Shown here: positions 49,356 to 58,275 of the stretch, in pieces
How positions within the stretch are numbered: the stretch's first letter is position 1
Layout: every line of letters starts with the position of its first letter
NCBI RefSeq assembly: GCF_021654775.1
Contig: NZ_AP025343.1
Span: 4,121,501-4,185,500, forward strand
DNA from: Paenibacillus azoreducens
Lineage (GTDB): Bacteria; Bacillota; Bacilli; Paenibacillales; Paenibacillaceae
Length of the DNA: 64,000 bases
Reading direction: 5' to 3'
Notes under the pieces: model-generated
Seen by the model: the letters and a program-made list of their open reading frames with translations, nothing else
Told to the model about the DNA's origin: nothing
Database searches by the model: none
Translations under genes and position numbers: made by a program

Positions 49356-49751
49356 TCACCTCGTTCTCTGATTTTCAACATATCGTTTTATGGTTTGTAA
49401 AGATACATCTCCAGCGGTGGATACGAAATAACTACGAGTCCATAAACTTGGTAAAGCGCTTAGAAAGTCGAACTCATCACGTAGTATTCTTGACGTGCCT
49501 CCTTTCACTTTCGCCATGATGTCCGCAGGACTGTAGGTTGGAGGGACATTTAGGAATAAGTAGCAGTGGTCTTTGTCCGTTTCCATTGCAACAATCTTAA
49601 AGTCGTGTTCCTTACAGATTTGACGGACTAGCTCTTTAAAGCGTTCGTCAACGGCTTGATTGCGGAATATCTTCCTACGGTATCTAGGACAAAACACAAA
49701 ATGATAGTTGAGTAGACTTACGGTTGTTTTGGTTCTTCTATATTCTTCCAT
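49356..49751 (-). CDS. tnpA: IS200/IS605 transposase TnpA with altered HUH motif
   Basis: ATG 49751 (first recognisable residue run MEEYRRTKTTVSLLNYHFVF) gives 131 residues. The family pieces CPRYRRKIF, TYSPADIMAKVKG and the catalytic-Tyr region SYFVSTAGDVS are present. The metal motif that is His-x-His in active enzymes reads His-Cys-Tyr (DKDHCYLFLNV; codon TAC instead of CAC), so the second His is lost by what could be one transition. The protein may be inactive or dependent on transposase in trans. The start lacks a clear ribosome site, and a TATACT box is only 6 nt upstream. Confidence 0.85.
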   Translation of the reverse strand: MEEYRRTKTTVSLLNYHFVFCPRYRRKIFRNQAVDERFKELVRQICKEHDFKIVAMETDKDHCYLFLNVPPTYSPADIMAKVKGGTSRILRDEFDFLSALPSLWTRSYFVSTAGDVSLQTIKRYVENQRTR

Positions 49752-49915
49752 GATTTCAGTATAACACATTTATTGTATGTATGGTATTTAAACATACGCA
49801 AACAAACAAAAAAGAAAAGGAGCTAGATAGAGTCGTACATGTACGTACCTAAAGGTACGCCCCAGTCCGAAGTCGCTATCATCCCACCCCTTAAGGAGTG
49901 GGCTTTCTCGCTCCT

Positions 49916-50992
49916 GAAATCTGTAAAATTTACTTTAAATTTTTCCGAATGTCCTAATATAGGATAAACTTTTTCGAGCTGGGAGTTGGCCTTATACATT
50001 CCATCCGGATGAAATAAGTGGTCTTGGGAGCACTGCTGAATAAATAAAGGATTGGGTGCGGTAAGGCTTACTACGTCCGGCAAATCCAAGAAGGAGGTTA
50101 AATTGGGAATATAAATCATATAAGTATGGTCCCTTAAGCGATTCCACTGCAAGGAATCATAGGAGGTCATCCAGCCAGCAACCACCGTACAGCTTATTCT
50201 TGAATCAAGCGCCGCCCTGAAACCTCCGATGGAAAGACCGCAGCAGCCGATTCTTTCGATGTCTACTTCTTTTCTGGTGTATAAATAATCGACGCATGCT
50301 CTGTCATCATCAAACAATATTCCTGGCCATGTTGTTCCGGAAATAAAGATATGTTTTACGAGCAGAGATTCGAAGTAACCGCAAATTCTATTGTACGCAT
50401 GAATATATTCTTCCGTGCCCGGCGTCAAGCCACTCAACTTGTATGGGCAACTTTCCAGCGTTTCATCCGTTAAATGATTGATGTCAAGTTTTCTCGATCC
50501 AAAGTAGAAGGCATCGATACTGAGTACAATATAACCTTTTTTGACCATTTCATTTGCCCAAGAACGACCGCCGTAATATGTTTTTTTAAAGTTTTTCAAT
50601 AGATCTGACTCTTCTTCTTGAGCAATTATTTTTTCTTTTCCCAGGTAATAAAATCCCCCATGGTCATGGATTCCGATAATTGCCGGGAATGTCTTTCCGT
50701 TCGCTTTAGGAATTAGCAGGGTTCCTTTCACCCTTACGTTTTTTGCCGTATTGAATTCAATCTCTTCCTGGAAGAAATCATTTTTTTCAATTACGCCCAA
50801 TACTTTGGCGTCCAATGGCGCCGGCTCGGGATCATAATTCAGAAGCTCAAATATTTGCGCTTTGGCCGTCGTTTTCCATTGTTCGAAGTCAGCCCGTGAA
50901 TTGGCCAACCAAGAAAGTTTCTTTATCTTCTTTTCGCTGTATGTTGTCAGAAACGCATAAAAATTGCTTATATCATTTTTCAATTCATCCAT
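49916..50992 (-). pseudogene. Alpha/beta hydrolase (dienelactone hydrolase/acetyl-xylan-esterase type), interrupted by IS605
   Basis: The first 359 codons of the hydrolase are intact: IIGIHDHGGFYYLGKE (oxyanion region), YIVLSIDAFYFGSR, the nucleophile elbow CCGLSIGGFRAALD, and the acid region PNPLFIQQCSQDHLFHPDG. The reading frame then enters the IS left end and continues 30 foreign residues to a stop at 49823. The missing tail with the catalytic His is at 48047-48118. Rejoined, the protein would be 382 aa. The enzyme was probably a cytosolic carbohydrate esterase or peptidase-like hydrolase. An AraC-type fragment lies just upstream. Confidence 0.9.
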
Positions 50993-51104
50993 TATTTTCG
51001 TTAGCTCCTTCGTCGCCCGATACCCGCTTAATCTGACAAAAGGACAATTAGCTGGATTGCTTCAATCGAAAAAGAGGACCGGATGATCTGCTGATGCTCC
51101 TTAC

Positions 51105-51662
51105 CTAGCCTAGGAATTTCTTCCGGTACTCCTGCGGCACCATGCCGACGATCTTCTTGAACGACTGCGTAAAATAAGAGAAATTCGCATAGCCGACGGC
51201 CTCCGAAACATTCACGATTTTCAGCTGCGTCTCTACCAGAAGTTTCTTAGCCTTATTCATGCGCTCCGCCGCAATGTAATCCGATAGTGTTATGCCCGTC
51301 TCCTTTTTGAAAAGGCGTGACAGATAGGCTGGGTTGAGGTACATGAACGCGGCGATGTCCTCTCGAGTACAGGGACCGTCCAAATGCTCCCGGACATACG
51401 CTTTGATCTTTCGGATCAACGCGGAGGAAGAGGCGCCGTACCGCTCCAGATAATCGATGCCTTCACCCGCCACGCGCAGCGCCCAGCCCTTCCATTGCTG
51501 TCTCCCTGCCGGAGGCCGCATCCCGGATCCGAACACATCGGACATGGCCAGACCCTTGCGGTGGAAGAGGGAATGAAAGCGCTCTATTAATAAAAGAGAC
51601 CCGATTGTTGAAATAGTGACTTGTTCAGTCAGCTTCGCAAATGAAAAATCTTCATAAAACAA
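51105..51662 (-). pseudogene. C-terminal fragment of an AraC/YesN-type regulator
   Basis: The 185-codon frame contains a complete AraC DNA-binding domain (about residues 85-183: IKAYVREHLDGPCTREDIAAFMYLNPAYLSRLFKKE, then SEAVGYANFSYFTQSFKKIVG and PQEYRKKFL). About 80 residues of a helical middle region precede it, and a stop codon occurs 11 codons upstream of the TTG. In YesN-like regulators a receiver domain of about 120 residues precedes this part; it is absent. The fragment lies 5' of the disrupted hydrolase, whose regulator it may have been. It is probably a remnant, though a short AraC protein is possible. Confidence 0.7.
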
Positions 51663-51722
51663 AGCCCCAAGCAGCAGCGCTGCCCAGGGCTTTGTTCACA
51701 TATCAGAAAGTATAAACTTCCG

Positions 51723-51785
51723 GGGTCCCCGCAAAGTAATCGGAATAAGCTTCAAAGGCTACACGTCACTTTGTGGGGTTATTTC
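51723..51785 (+). repeat. Hairpin repeat copy A (inverted copy at 58276-58338)
   Basis: This roughly 60-bp element begins GGGTCCCCGCAAAGTAAT and ends CACTTTGTGGGGTTATTT. Its ends are mutually complementary, so each copy forms a hairpin followed by TTATTT. The copy at 58276-58338 on the other strand shares an identical 18-bp end and most of the rest. Confidence 0.8.
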
Positions 51786-51803
51786 AAACACTATTCGGTT
51801 ATT

Positions 51804-53432
51804 TTACTCGGCGGTCAGGGTCTTGCCATGGCGCATGTCGGTTTTGTCATTAGTAGCGCCGGCTTCCGGAGCCTGATTCGAGGAACGAAGCGGCAGTTCC
51901 TTAAGGAAGAATACCAATACCAGCGCCACAACAAGTACCAGCGTGCCTGTCAGGAACACCGTTGAGAGCGTAGACCCAAGCGCGTCGCGGATACTGTCGA
52001 TCATCTGCATGAACAAAGTTTTCGCCTCCGGCGGCAGGCTTTCTGCGGTCTTGTCGACCAGCGGCTTGTTCATAAGTGCCTGCGGATTGGCAAACGAAAG
52101 CATGTTTTGCGCCATCTTCGGGTCCAGCTTACTGAAATCCGGAGCGCCGGATGACTGCAAAGCTTCTTTCAGGTTTTTGGTCAGGCTGTTGGACATGACC
52201 GTGCCCATGACCGCAATTCCGATCGTGCCTCCAAGGTTGCGGAACAACTGCGAGGATGCCGTCACGACGCCAAGCTCTTTATGCGAAACCGCATTTTGCG
52301 TTGCCAGGGAAAATACAGGCATCCCGAGACCGAGTCCAAGGCCAAACACAATTAGACTGATAATGGTTAATGTCAGGTTGTTCATGAAGATCATGATCGT
52401 CATTCCGATAATCATCACCGGCATCCCGATGAGGGCATAACGTTTGTATTTGCCTGTTTTGGCGATCCATTGTCCGGTAATCGCGCTCATGATCACCATG
52501 CATATGGACATTGGCAGGGTCACATACCCCGCATAGGTCGGGGAAATCGCGAGCACGCCTTGAACATAAAACGAAATGTAAATCATGGCTCCCATCAAGC
52601 CAAAGTTCATAATAAAACCGATGATATTCGAAATGGTCACGACGCTATTTTTAAATAAATGCAGCGGCAGCACCGGTTCTTTCACTTGCGTTTCGACAAA
52701 AATAAAGATGAGTGCCGATACGATGGAAGCCGCGATCAAACCAAGAATTTGCCACGATCCCCATGGATATTCCGTTCCTGCCCAAGAGAAGGCAAGCAGC
52801 AGCGGAACGATCGTCGTCGTCAGGAAAAGCGAACCCAAGTAATCGATGCTTTGCCCTTTCTTACGGTCCACTTTTGGAAATAACATCATGATCATGATAA
52901 AAGCAACGATACCCAAAGGAAGGAAAATCCAGAACAGCCAATGCCAATCTATGTGGTCGACCAAATATCCGCCAAGTGTCGGCCCAAGAATGCTGGAAAA
53001 TCCGAACACGGCTGTCATAAGGCCCATCCATTTGCCCCGTTCACGCGGAGGGAACAAGTCGCCAACGGCCGTGAAAGCAGTCGATTGGATAATCCCCGCG
53101 CCGATCCCTTGAATCCCGCGGTAAAAAATAAACTGATAAACATCTGTAGATGTACCCGTTAAAAAAGCTCCCAGCATGAAAACTAATATACCTACAAGCA
53201 AAAAAGGTTTGCGGCCAAACATGTCTGACAGCTTGCCGACCAATATGGTTGCAATGGTGGATGTCAGCAAATAAATGTTGATCGTCCAGGTATAATAATC
53301 CATACCATCAAGGATCGCAATAATACGCGGCATCGCCGTGCTGGTAATTGTCTGGTTGATCGCGGCAAAAAACATCGCCGCCATGACTGCGATCATGATC
53401 GTTATTTTGCGCTTAAGCGTTAAATGCTCCAT
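51804..53432 (-). CDS. MFS drug efflux transporter, DHA2 (EmrB/QacA) family
   Basis: The 542-aa protein has 14 predicted transmembrane segments. Motif A is GKLSDMFGRKPFLLVG (about residue 65), motif B RGIQGIGAGII (about 105), and motif C FGFSSILGPTLGGYLVD (about 142). A long loop near residues 425-480 before the last helix is common in this subfamily. It probably exports lipophilic drugs by proton antiport. It lies 17 nt after a MarR regulator and is likely repressed by it in the absence of substrate. Confidence 0.95.
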   Translation of the reverse strand: MEHLTLKRKITIMIAVMAAMFFAAINQTITSTAMPRIIAILDGMDYYTWTINIYLLTSTIATILVGKLSDMFGRKPFLLVGILVFMLGAFLTGTSTDVYQFIFYRGIQGIGAGIIQSTAFTAVGDLFPPRERGKWMGLMTAVFGFSSILGPTLGGYLVDHIDWHWLFWIFLPLGIVAFIMIMMLFPKVDRKKGQSIDYLGSLFLTTTIVPLLLAFSWAGTEYPWGSWQILGLIAASIVSALIFIFVETQVKEPVLPLHLFKNSVVTISNIIGFIMNFGLMGAMIYISFYVQGVLAISPTYAGYVTLPMSICMVIMSAITGQWIAKTGKYKRYALIGMPVMIIGMTIMIFMNNLTLTIISLIVFGLGLGLGMPVFSLATQNAVSHKELGVVTASSQLFRNLGGTIGIAVMGTVMSNSLTKNLKEALQSSGAPDFSKLDPKMAQNMLSFANPQALMNKPLVDKTAESLPPEAKTLFMQMIDSIRDALGSTLSTVFLTGTLVLVVALVLVFFLKELPLRSSNQAPEAGATNDKTDMRHGKTLTAE

Positions 53433-53449
53433 CTTCTATCCCTTCACCT

Positions 53450-53890
53450 CTAACATTCAGTATGATCTATATTTAAAAGCATCGAAGAGAAAATTCTTCT
53501 CAGATGCTGTATATCTTCTTCCGACAATCCTCCGAGAAACAATTGAATGACTTCCTTCTGGTCTTCGGTCATTTTGTCAATGATATCAAGGCCCTTTTCA
53601 GTGAGCTTGGTATAAACCACCCTGCGGTCCGTTTCCGCCCGTTCGCGCTGCACATAACCTAAATCAATCAATTTATCCGTAAGAATGGTAATGGCCGGGG
53701 ATGTTAAAGAAAGGGCTTCGGCAAGATCCGAAACTTTCTGGGGACCTTGCTTTTTCAGAATAAAAAGCACCTGAAACTGCGGAAACGTGAGATCGTATCC
53801 CTTTGTGATCTTATTCCATTCCTGCGACATGTTTTTCAATATTGAACGGAACATGGCTGTTACCTCAAACAGCTGTTCACTTTTACGCAA
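53450..53890 (-). CDS. MarR-family transcriptional regulator
   Basis: The 146-aa protein starts at TTG, eight bases after AAGGGGG. The winged helix is clear (LTFPQFQVLFILKKQGPQKVSDLAEALSLTSPAITILTDKLIDLGYVQRERAETDRRVVYTKLTEKG across residues about 34-100), flanked by dimerisation helices. It is cotranscribed with the DHA2 efflux pump (17-nt gap). The AT-rich TTAATTATTATTTAATT stretch at about 53942-53958 upstream is a plausible operator. Drug-responsive repression is the usual mode for such pairs. Confidence 0.93.
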   Translation of the reverse strand: MRKSEQLFEVTAMFRSILKNMSQEWNKITKGYDLTFPQFQVLFILKKQGPQKVSDLAEALSLTSPAITILTDKLIDLGYVQRERAETDRRVVYTKLTEKGLDIIDKMTEDQKEVIQLFLGGLSEEDIQHLRRIFSSMLLNIDHTEC

Positions 53891-54077
53891 AATAAAAACC
53901 CCCTTGAATTGATCCTATTGATTATTATATTGCAAAATAAATTAATTATTATTTAATTGATAAGTTCATAATATATAAGTACTTAATCATTAAACACTTA
54001 AGTAATTTTAATCTGTTTTTTTGCTTAATGTCAAACGGATAATTTTCTGAATCCTCGCCTTTTTGCAAAAGAAAAAA

Positions 54078-54097
54078 CCTTGAGGGTTCCCACAAGG
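54078..54097 (-). terminator. Intrinsic terminator in the 3' region of the ABC operon
   Basis: CCTTGaGGG pairs with CCCaCAAGG; on the minus strand six T follow directly. It faces the gap downstream of the ABC transporter genes. Confidence 0.75.
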
Positions 54098-54200
54098 CAA
54101 ACGAAGGCGCTTTCGGTTTTCTTTCCAAACATGTCCCAATCGGTTCGATTTTCTGCAGATTGGTTTTCAAGCGTTAAGCATATTAAGCCTCCAGACTCAA

Positions 54201-54248
54201 AAAAATGCCGGCAGCATCCTAATCAAGCAGGTTTGCTACCGACATTTT
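54201..54248 (-). terminator. Intrinsic terminator of the ABC exporter operon
   Basis: A long imperfect stem (AAAATGCCGGCAGCATCCT against AGGtttGCTaCCGaCATTTT) is followed by seven T on the minus strand. It is the first strong terminator met by transcripts leaving the ABC genes at 54583. Confidence 0.8.
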
Positions 54249-54302
54249 CGTATGTCAGGATTCTTTCAAAAATTCGATTCCAGACGCTCACGGGACATAA
54301 TA

Positions 54303-54570
54303 TAACGGACACAGCGGCAGAGGGTAATTTCAACGATTTTCAATTCTAACAGACACAGCTGCTACTATTTTAGTGAAAATATCCCTTTTGCCGACTGTCC
54401 GCAGCAATTAAGCGCTGTAGCGACCGTTAGAATTTGAATAAGGCTGTTTTTACGAATTAGCGTCCATGGCGTCCGTTAAGTGTGGCTAATTGGCGCAAAG
54501 GGTTGCTCGGTATTGGGTCGGTGACATTAGAAATGGATTCTTGAAAGTCGCTTATTGGATTTTTGCAGAA
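54303..54570. repeat. Cluster of short intergenic repeats
   Basis: TAACGGACACAGCGGC (54303-54318) and TAACAGACACAGCTGC (54347-54362) are near-identical direct repeats. Inverted versions appear as GCGACCGTTAGA (near 54419) and GGCGTCCGTTA (54468-54478). AAATGGATTCTTGAA and following (54531-54570) repeats the element at 42991-43030. No gene is visible in the 692-nt gap 53891-54582 apart from these and the two terminators. Confidence 0.7.
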
Positions 54571-54582
54571 GAGGATAACTTC

Positions 54583-56334
54583 TTATGCGCTGCTCCCGGT
54601 TTCGATACCACTCTTAATCTTCCAGCCGCCGATTTTTTGCTGTTCTTGCCACAATGTATGATATAGACCTCTCTGAGCCATAAGGTCGTCGTGTTTGCCT
54701 GCTTCAGAAATTCCCCCTTGATCCACGACCAGAATTTGATCCGCTCCCTGGATCGTTTTCAGACGGTGGGCAATGATGATGACCGTTTTGCTGCACGCCA
54801 GCTTGCTGATTGCCCGCTGCAGATACACTTCGTTTTCCGGATCAAGCGAAGCGGTCGCCTCATCAAGAATAATAACCGGAGCATCCTTAAGGATCGCGCG
54901 CGCAATGGAAATCCGTTGTTTTTCACCTCCCGAAAGCGCGGCTCCTCCCTCTCCTGCGATCGTGTCGTAACCTTGCGGCAAGTTGGCGATAAAATCGTGG
55001 CAATGCGCCGCTTTGGCTGCTTCGATCACCTCTTCCATCGAGGCTTCCGGTTTTCCCTTGCGTATATTCGCCGCGATGGATTCATTAAACAGATACGGCT
55101 GCTGCTGCACCGTACTGATCATCCCCAGCAGTTCATCGCTGCGCATATCCCTCACATCGACGCCGCCGATTTTCACTGTCCCGGCCGATACGTCCCAGAA
55201 CCGCGAGATCAACCCGGCGATCGTTGACTTGCCTGCTCCCGAGGGTCCCACCAATGCGACCAAATGATGCTCCGGAACGCGAAAAGATACATCATGCAGG
55301 ATTCTTTTATCGCCATAGGAAAATTGAACGCCCTCCAGTTCGATGTCAAAGGCGGCAGGCAGACGCGGATGCTCGGGTTCCGGCAGTTCCGGTTCGGCGA
55401 ACAACTCGCGGATACGTTCTCCTGCGGAAGCCATGTACCGCATCTGTGTCAAAGCCGTGCCCGCCGACCGCAAAGGCTGGTAAAACTTCATGCTTACGAC
55501 AAGAAAAATCAGAAATACGGACGTGTCGATAACCGCCCCTTCGACAAGATAAACGCCGATCAACAGCAAAAGTACGAACCCCAGCTCCAGAATCATCGAG
55601 AAAATCATAACGACGGGTGAAGTAACCACTTCAACGCGAATGCTGTCATCCCTGAGACGCGCCATGGCCTCATCCAACCGGGTAAACCGTTGGCCTGTCT
55701 GATTATGTGCCTTGATGAGCCGGATCGTCTGCACATACTCCAGCAGCCGCGAATTGACGGCGGCCGCGGCTTCCTGGCGCTTTCCGCTCTGTTTTCGCAT
55801 CAGGTTTTGCGACCAGTACAAAACGGGAACCGCTAGCGGCACGGATACAAGGACGGCCAGAGTCAGCCTCCAGTCAACAAACAACAAAAACACCGCGCTG
55901 ACGACCGGCAGGATGACCGAGCCGAGCACTTGATTGAAGAGATGGGTCAAGATCATTTCTGCTTCATCCACATTAGCCAATAGCGTATGGCTGATGTCTC
56001 CTTGATCACGCCGCGAAAAATAACCCATAGGCAGCTTTCGCAAATGTTCTCCAAGACGAAGCCGGACATCCTTCATGATGGAAGCGCCCGTGCTTTGGGC
56101 CTCGATCTGTCCCCGGCTGGCAAACAGCGCCTGCAATGCGAACAGCGCGATCAAGCATGCCGACCATATCAATATATCCCTGCCCGTCACTTCGCGATGA
56201 AATAATGAAGCCAAAACAAAAAATAAAAGGCCCGCAGGCGCGGCATTTGCGATCATTTCCAAAACGGTATACCATGCAGCCCGTGACAACAGCCTGCCAG
56301 ACTGACCTGTAATCATCTGGATCATGTTAAACAT
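54583..56334 (-). CDS. ABC exporter half-subunit B of an iron-regulated pair (IrtB/YbtQ-like)
   Basis: ATG 56334 lies six bases after AAGGAGG inside the end of the preceding ABC gene (13-nt overlap), giving 583 residues; the longer frame to 56412 overlaps more and lacks a site. A six-helix exporter-type membrane domain (about 10-310) is followed by an ATPase domain: Walker A GPSGAGKST, signature LSGGEKQRISIARAIL, Walker B VIILDEATASLD, H-loop IAHRLKT. With its partner it forms a heterodimer. In the IrtAB/YbtPQ group such exporter-fold pairs take up ferric siderophores. The Fur box and PchR-like regulator nearby support iron handling. Confidence 0.88.
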   Translation of the reverse strand: MFNMIQMITGQSGRLLSRAAWYTVLEMIANAAPAGLLFFVLASLFHREVTGRDILIWSACLIALFALQALFASRGQIEAQSTGASIMKDVRLRLGEHLRKLPMGYFSRRDQGDISHTLLANVDEAEMILTHLFNQVLGSVILPVVSAVFLLFVDWRLTLAVLVSVPLAVPVLYWSQNLMRKQSGKRQEAAAAVNSRLLEYVQTIRLIKAHNQTGQRFTRLDEAMARLRDDSIRVEVVTSPVVMIFSMILELGFVLLLLIGVYLVEGAVIDTSVFLIFLVVSMKFYQPLRSAGTALTQMRYMASAGERIRELFAEPELPEPEHPRLPAAFDIELEGVQFSYGDKRILHDVSFRVPEHHLVALVGPSGAGKSTIAGLISRFWDVSAGTVKIGGVDVRDMRSDELLGMISTVQQQPYLFNESIAANIRKGKPEASMEEVIEAAKAAHCHDFIANLPQGYDTIAGEGGAALSGGEKQRISIARAILKDAPVIILDEATASLDPENEVYLQRAISKLACSKTVIIIAHRLKTIQGADQILVVDQGGISEAGKHDDLMAQRGLYHTLWQEQQKIGGWKIKSGIETGSSA

Positions 56335-58091
56335 ACCTTGCCTCCTTCCCCGGTCAACGACCATTCGCCTGCTTCCCGATGAGCCTGCCACATGTTTGAA
56401 TAAAGCGAACAATGCTCGAGCAGCTCCGCATGGGTTCCCGCTCCGACGATATGCCCGTTGTCGAACACAACGATATGATCCGCGTCGGCAATGGTCGAGA
56501 GCCGGTGAGCGATAACCACGACGGTTTTTCCTTGCAGCAGACGGCTTAAGGCTTCCTGGATCTTCGATTCATTCTCCGCATCGGCAAACGCAAACGCTTC
56601 GTCGAGAATAAGCACCGGAGCATTCTTCAAAATGGCGCGGGCAATGGCCAGCCGCTGCCGTTCCCCGCCGCTTAATGAGATGCCTCCCTCTCCGATCAGC
56701 GTATCATAGCCGTCCGGGAGCGTGCTGATGAACTCATGGGCCTGAGCGGCTTTTGCAGCGTGGATCAGCTCGCCAAGCTCCGCGTCGGGTTTACCCATAC
56801 GCAGATTTGCAAAAACCGTGTCGCTGATGACAGGTACATCCTGAAATACAAAAGACACCATATCCATCAGACGCTCCGGTGCATAAGAACGAATATCCTT
56901 TCCCCCAAGCCTGATCTCTCCATGGGATGGATCATAGAAACGCGCGATCAATTGAGCGGCAGTCGATTTGCCTGCGCCCGAAGGTCCAACAAAAGCCGTA
57001 ACCTTTCCATGTTCGGCCTTAACCTGGACGCCTTTCAGCACTTCGCGGCTGCCATAGGAAAAACGAACCTGCCGAAAGTCGATGTCATACCGCTCCGGAC
57101 GCCGAAAACCAGCTTCATCAGCCTTCTGTTCTTCCTCTGCCAGCACAGCCTCGATGCGGCGAACACTTTCCAGGTTGTTCTGCATCATGTGGCTGAGGGT
57201 GGAAATCTGGCGGAGCGGCGTCGTCAGACCCACACCCAGCAGGAGAAAGAGCAGCAGAACGGGAAGCGTCACCGCCTGACGTTCGTACATCCAAAGTCCG
57301 GCCGGCAGAATAAATAGCAATCCCGATTCCAGCAGCAGCAAATAAAGCACATAGAGCGGCGTATTTTTGCGTGCTATATGCGTCCACAAACTTGCATAAT
57401 TTTCAACGGAGTCATGGTAGCGGGCAAAGGAATGCACAGTTTGGTTAAATGATTTAATGACAGGCATCGCGTGCACGAATTCGACGATTGCCCCGTTCAT
57501 AGTTTCCGATAGATCATGCATTTTTTTCATATCATCGCTCCGTTTCCCCCGAGCCGCCATCAGCAGCTGTACGGCAAATGCCGCAGGTACCGGAAGTAAA
57601 GCCGCAATTGCCAGCCGCCAATCTACCGTAAACAGATAGATCGCCGTTATTATGGGCGTTACGACCGATGCAGTAAGGTCGGGAAGATGATGCGCAATAA
57701 AAGACTCGATACGCTCAACGTCATCGGAAATCACTTTCTTAAGGCGCCCGGAATGCTGCTCGCCGAAAAAGCCAAGCGGCAGCTTGCCCAACTTATCGAT
57801 CAGCCGGACTCGTAAATCATACAGGACACGAAAGGCAGCGGCGTGCGCCAGCATCGAAGAAATACCCATCAGAGCAAACCTGAACAAAACGGCGATTAGA
57901 GCAATTAATATGAGCCTTCCTATCGCTGCGGCATCAATGGAATCTGCAAGAACGAGCTCCGCGATCCTGTAAACCACCACAAACGGAATCAAGGCGCATA
58001 AGGAACTAACGGCAGAACATACGCATGATAACAGCAGCCTAATACGCTCAGTTCCAGCCAACCGCAGCAAAAATGCCAGTGCATTGGACAT
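56322..58091 (-). CDS. ABC exporter half-subunit A of an iron-regulated pair (IrtA/YbtP-like)
   Basis: The 589-aa protein has a six-helix membrane domain (about residues 15-310) and an ATPase domain with Walker A GPSGAGKST (about 372), signature LSGGERQRLAIARAIL (about 480), Walker B VLILDEAFAFAD and H-loop IAHRLST. In Walker B the usual DEATASLD reads DEAFAFAD, as in YbtP/YbtQ-type transporters. It is translationally coupled to the second subunit. A Fur-like box lies about 90 nt upstream. Export rather than import of a siderophore cannot be excluded. Confidence 0.88.
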   Translation of the reverse strand: MSNALAFLLRLAGTERIRLLLSCVCSAVSSLCALIPFVVVYRIAELVLADSIDAAAIGRLILIALIAVLFRFALMGISSMLAHAAAFRVLYDLRVRLIDKLGKLPLGFFGEQHSGRLKKVISDDVERIESFIAHHLPDLTASVVTPIITAIYLFTVDWRLAIAALLPVPAAFAVQLLMAARGKRSDDMKKMHDLSETMNGAIVEFVHAMPVIKSFNQTVHSFARYHDSVENYASLWTHIARKNTPLYVLYLLLLESGLLFILPAGLWMYERQAVTLPVLLLFLLLGVGLTTPLRQISTLSHMMQNNLESVRRIEAVLAEEEQKADEAGFRRPERYDIDFRQVRFSYGSREVLKGVQVKAEHGKVTAFVGPSGAGKSTAAQLIARFYDPSHGEIRLGGKDIRSYAPERLMDMVSFVFQDVPVISDTVFANLRMGKPDAELGELIHAAKAAQAHEFISTLPDGYDTLIGEGGISLSGGERQRLAIARAILKNAPVLILDEAFAFADAENESKIQEALSRLLQGKTVVVIAHRLSTIADADHIVVFDNGHIVGAGTHAELLEHCSLYSNMWQAHREAGEWSLTGEGGKVCLT

Positions 58092-58178
58092 GATCTATTT
58101 CACGTCTCCTTTGTCATTTATCATTGTCGTTTCATTTTCTCTTGGGAGGCCGACCAGCCAGCAAGGATTCATCCTAAA

Positions 58179-58193
58179 TGAGAACTATTATCA
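58179..58193 (-). promoter_or_regulatory. Fur-box-like site upstream of the ABC pair
   Basis: The minus strand reads TGATAAT-A-GTTCTCA, matching the 7-1-7 Fur core TGATAAT-N-ATTATCA at 12 of 14 arm positions. It lies 88 nt before the first ABC gene. The rest of the 327-nt gap (58092-58418) contains repeat copy B and no gene. Confidence 0.7.
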
Positions 58194-58275
58194 ACTAATT
58201 AATGATACAACGTACTTTACCGCCCCTGCTACCTCTGGACGGAGAAGTTTGCTGGTTAGCGGGAGTATCGGCCAA

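Larger units (their letters stand above)
48119..49915 (-). mobile_element. IS605-family element (tnpA, tnpB, omega RNA) inserted in a hydrolase gene
   Basis: The element is about 1.8 kb. Its right end is marked by the minus-strand GTGTCAA at 48119-48125, preceded by the hairpins GCGCC-TTTA-GGCG and CCTCAT/ATGAGG. Its left end is near 49915, with CCCACTCC-TTAA-GGGGTGGG and CGTACC-TTTA-GGTACG hairpins. Deleting it joins GATTTC to AACAATCC in frame and restores the hydrolase. There are no terminal inverted repeats and no target duplication, as expected for Y1-transposase elements. Confidence 0.9.

Noticed and set aside
51658..51696. Terminator made of AACAAAGCCC/GGGCTTTGTT at the start of the AraC fragment
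   Set aside because: The stem is real, but no T-run follows on either strand and it overlaps the presumed TTG start, so its role is unclear.
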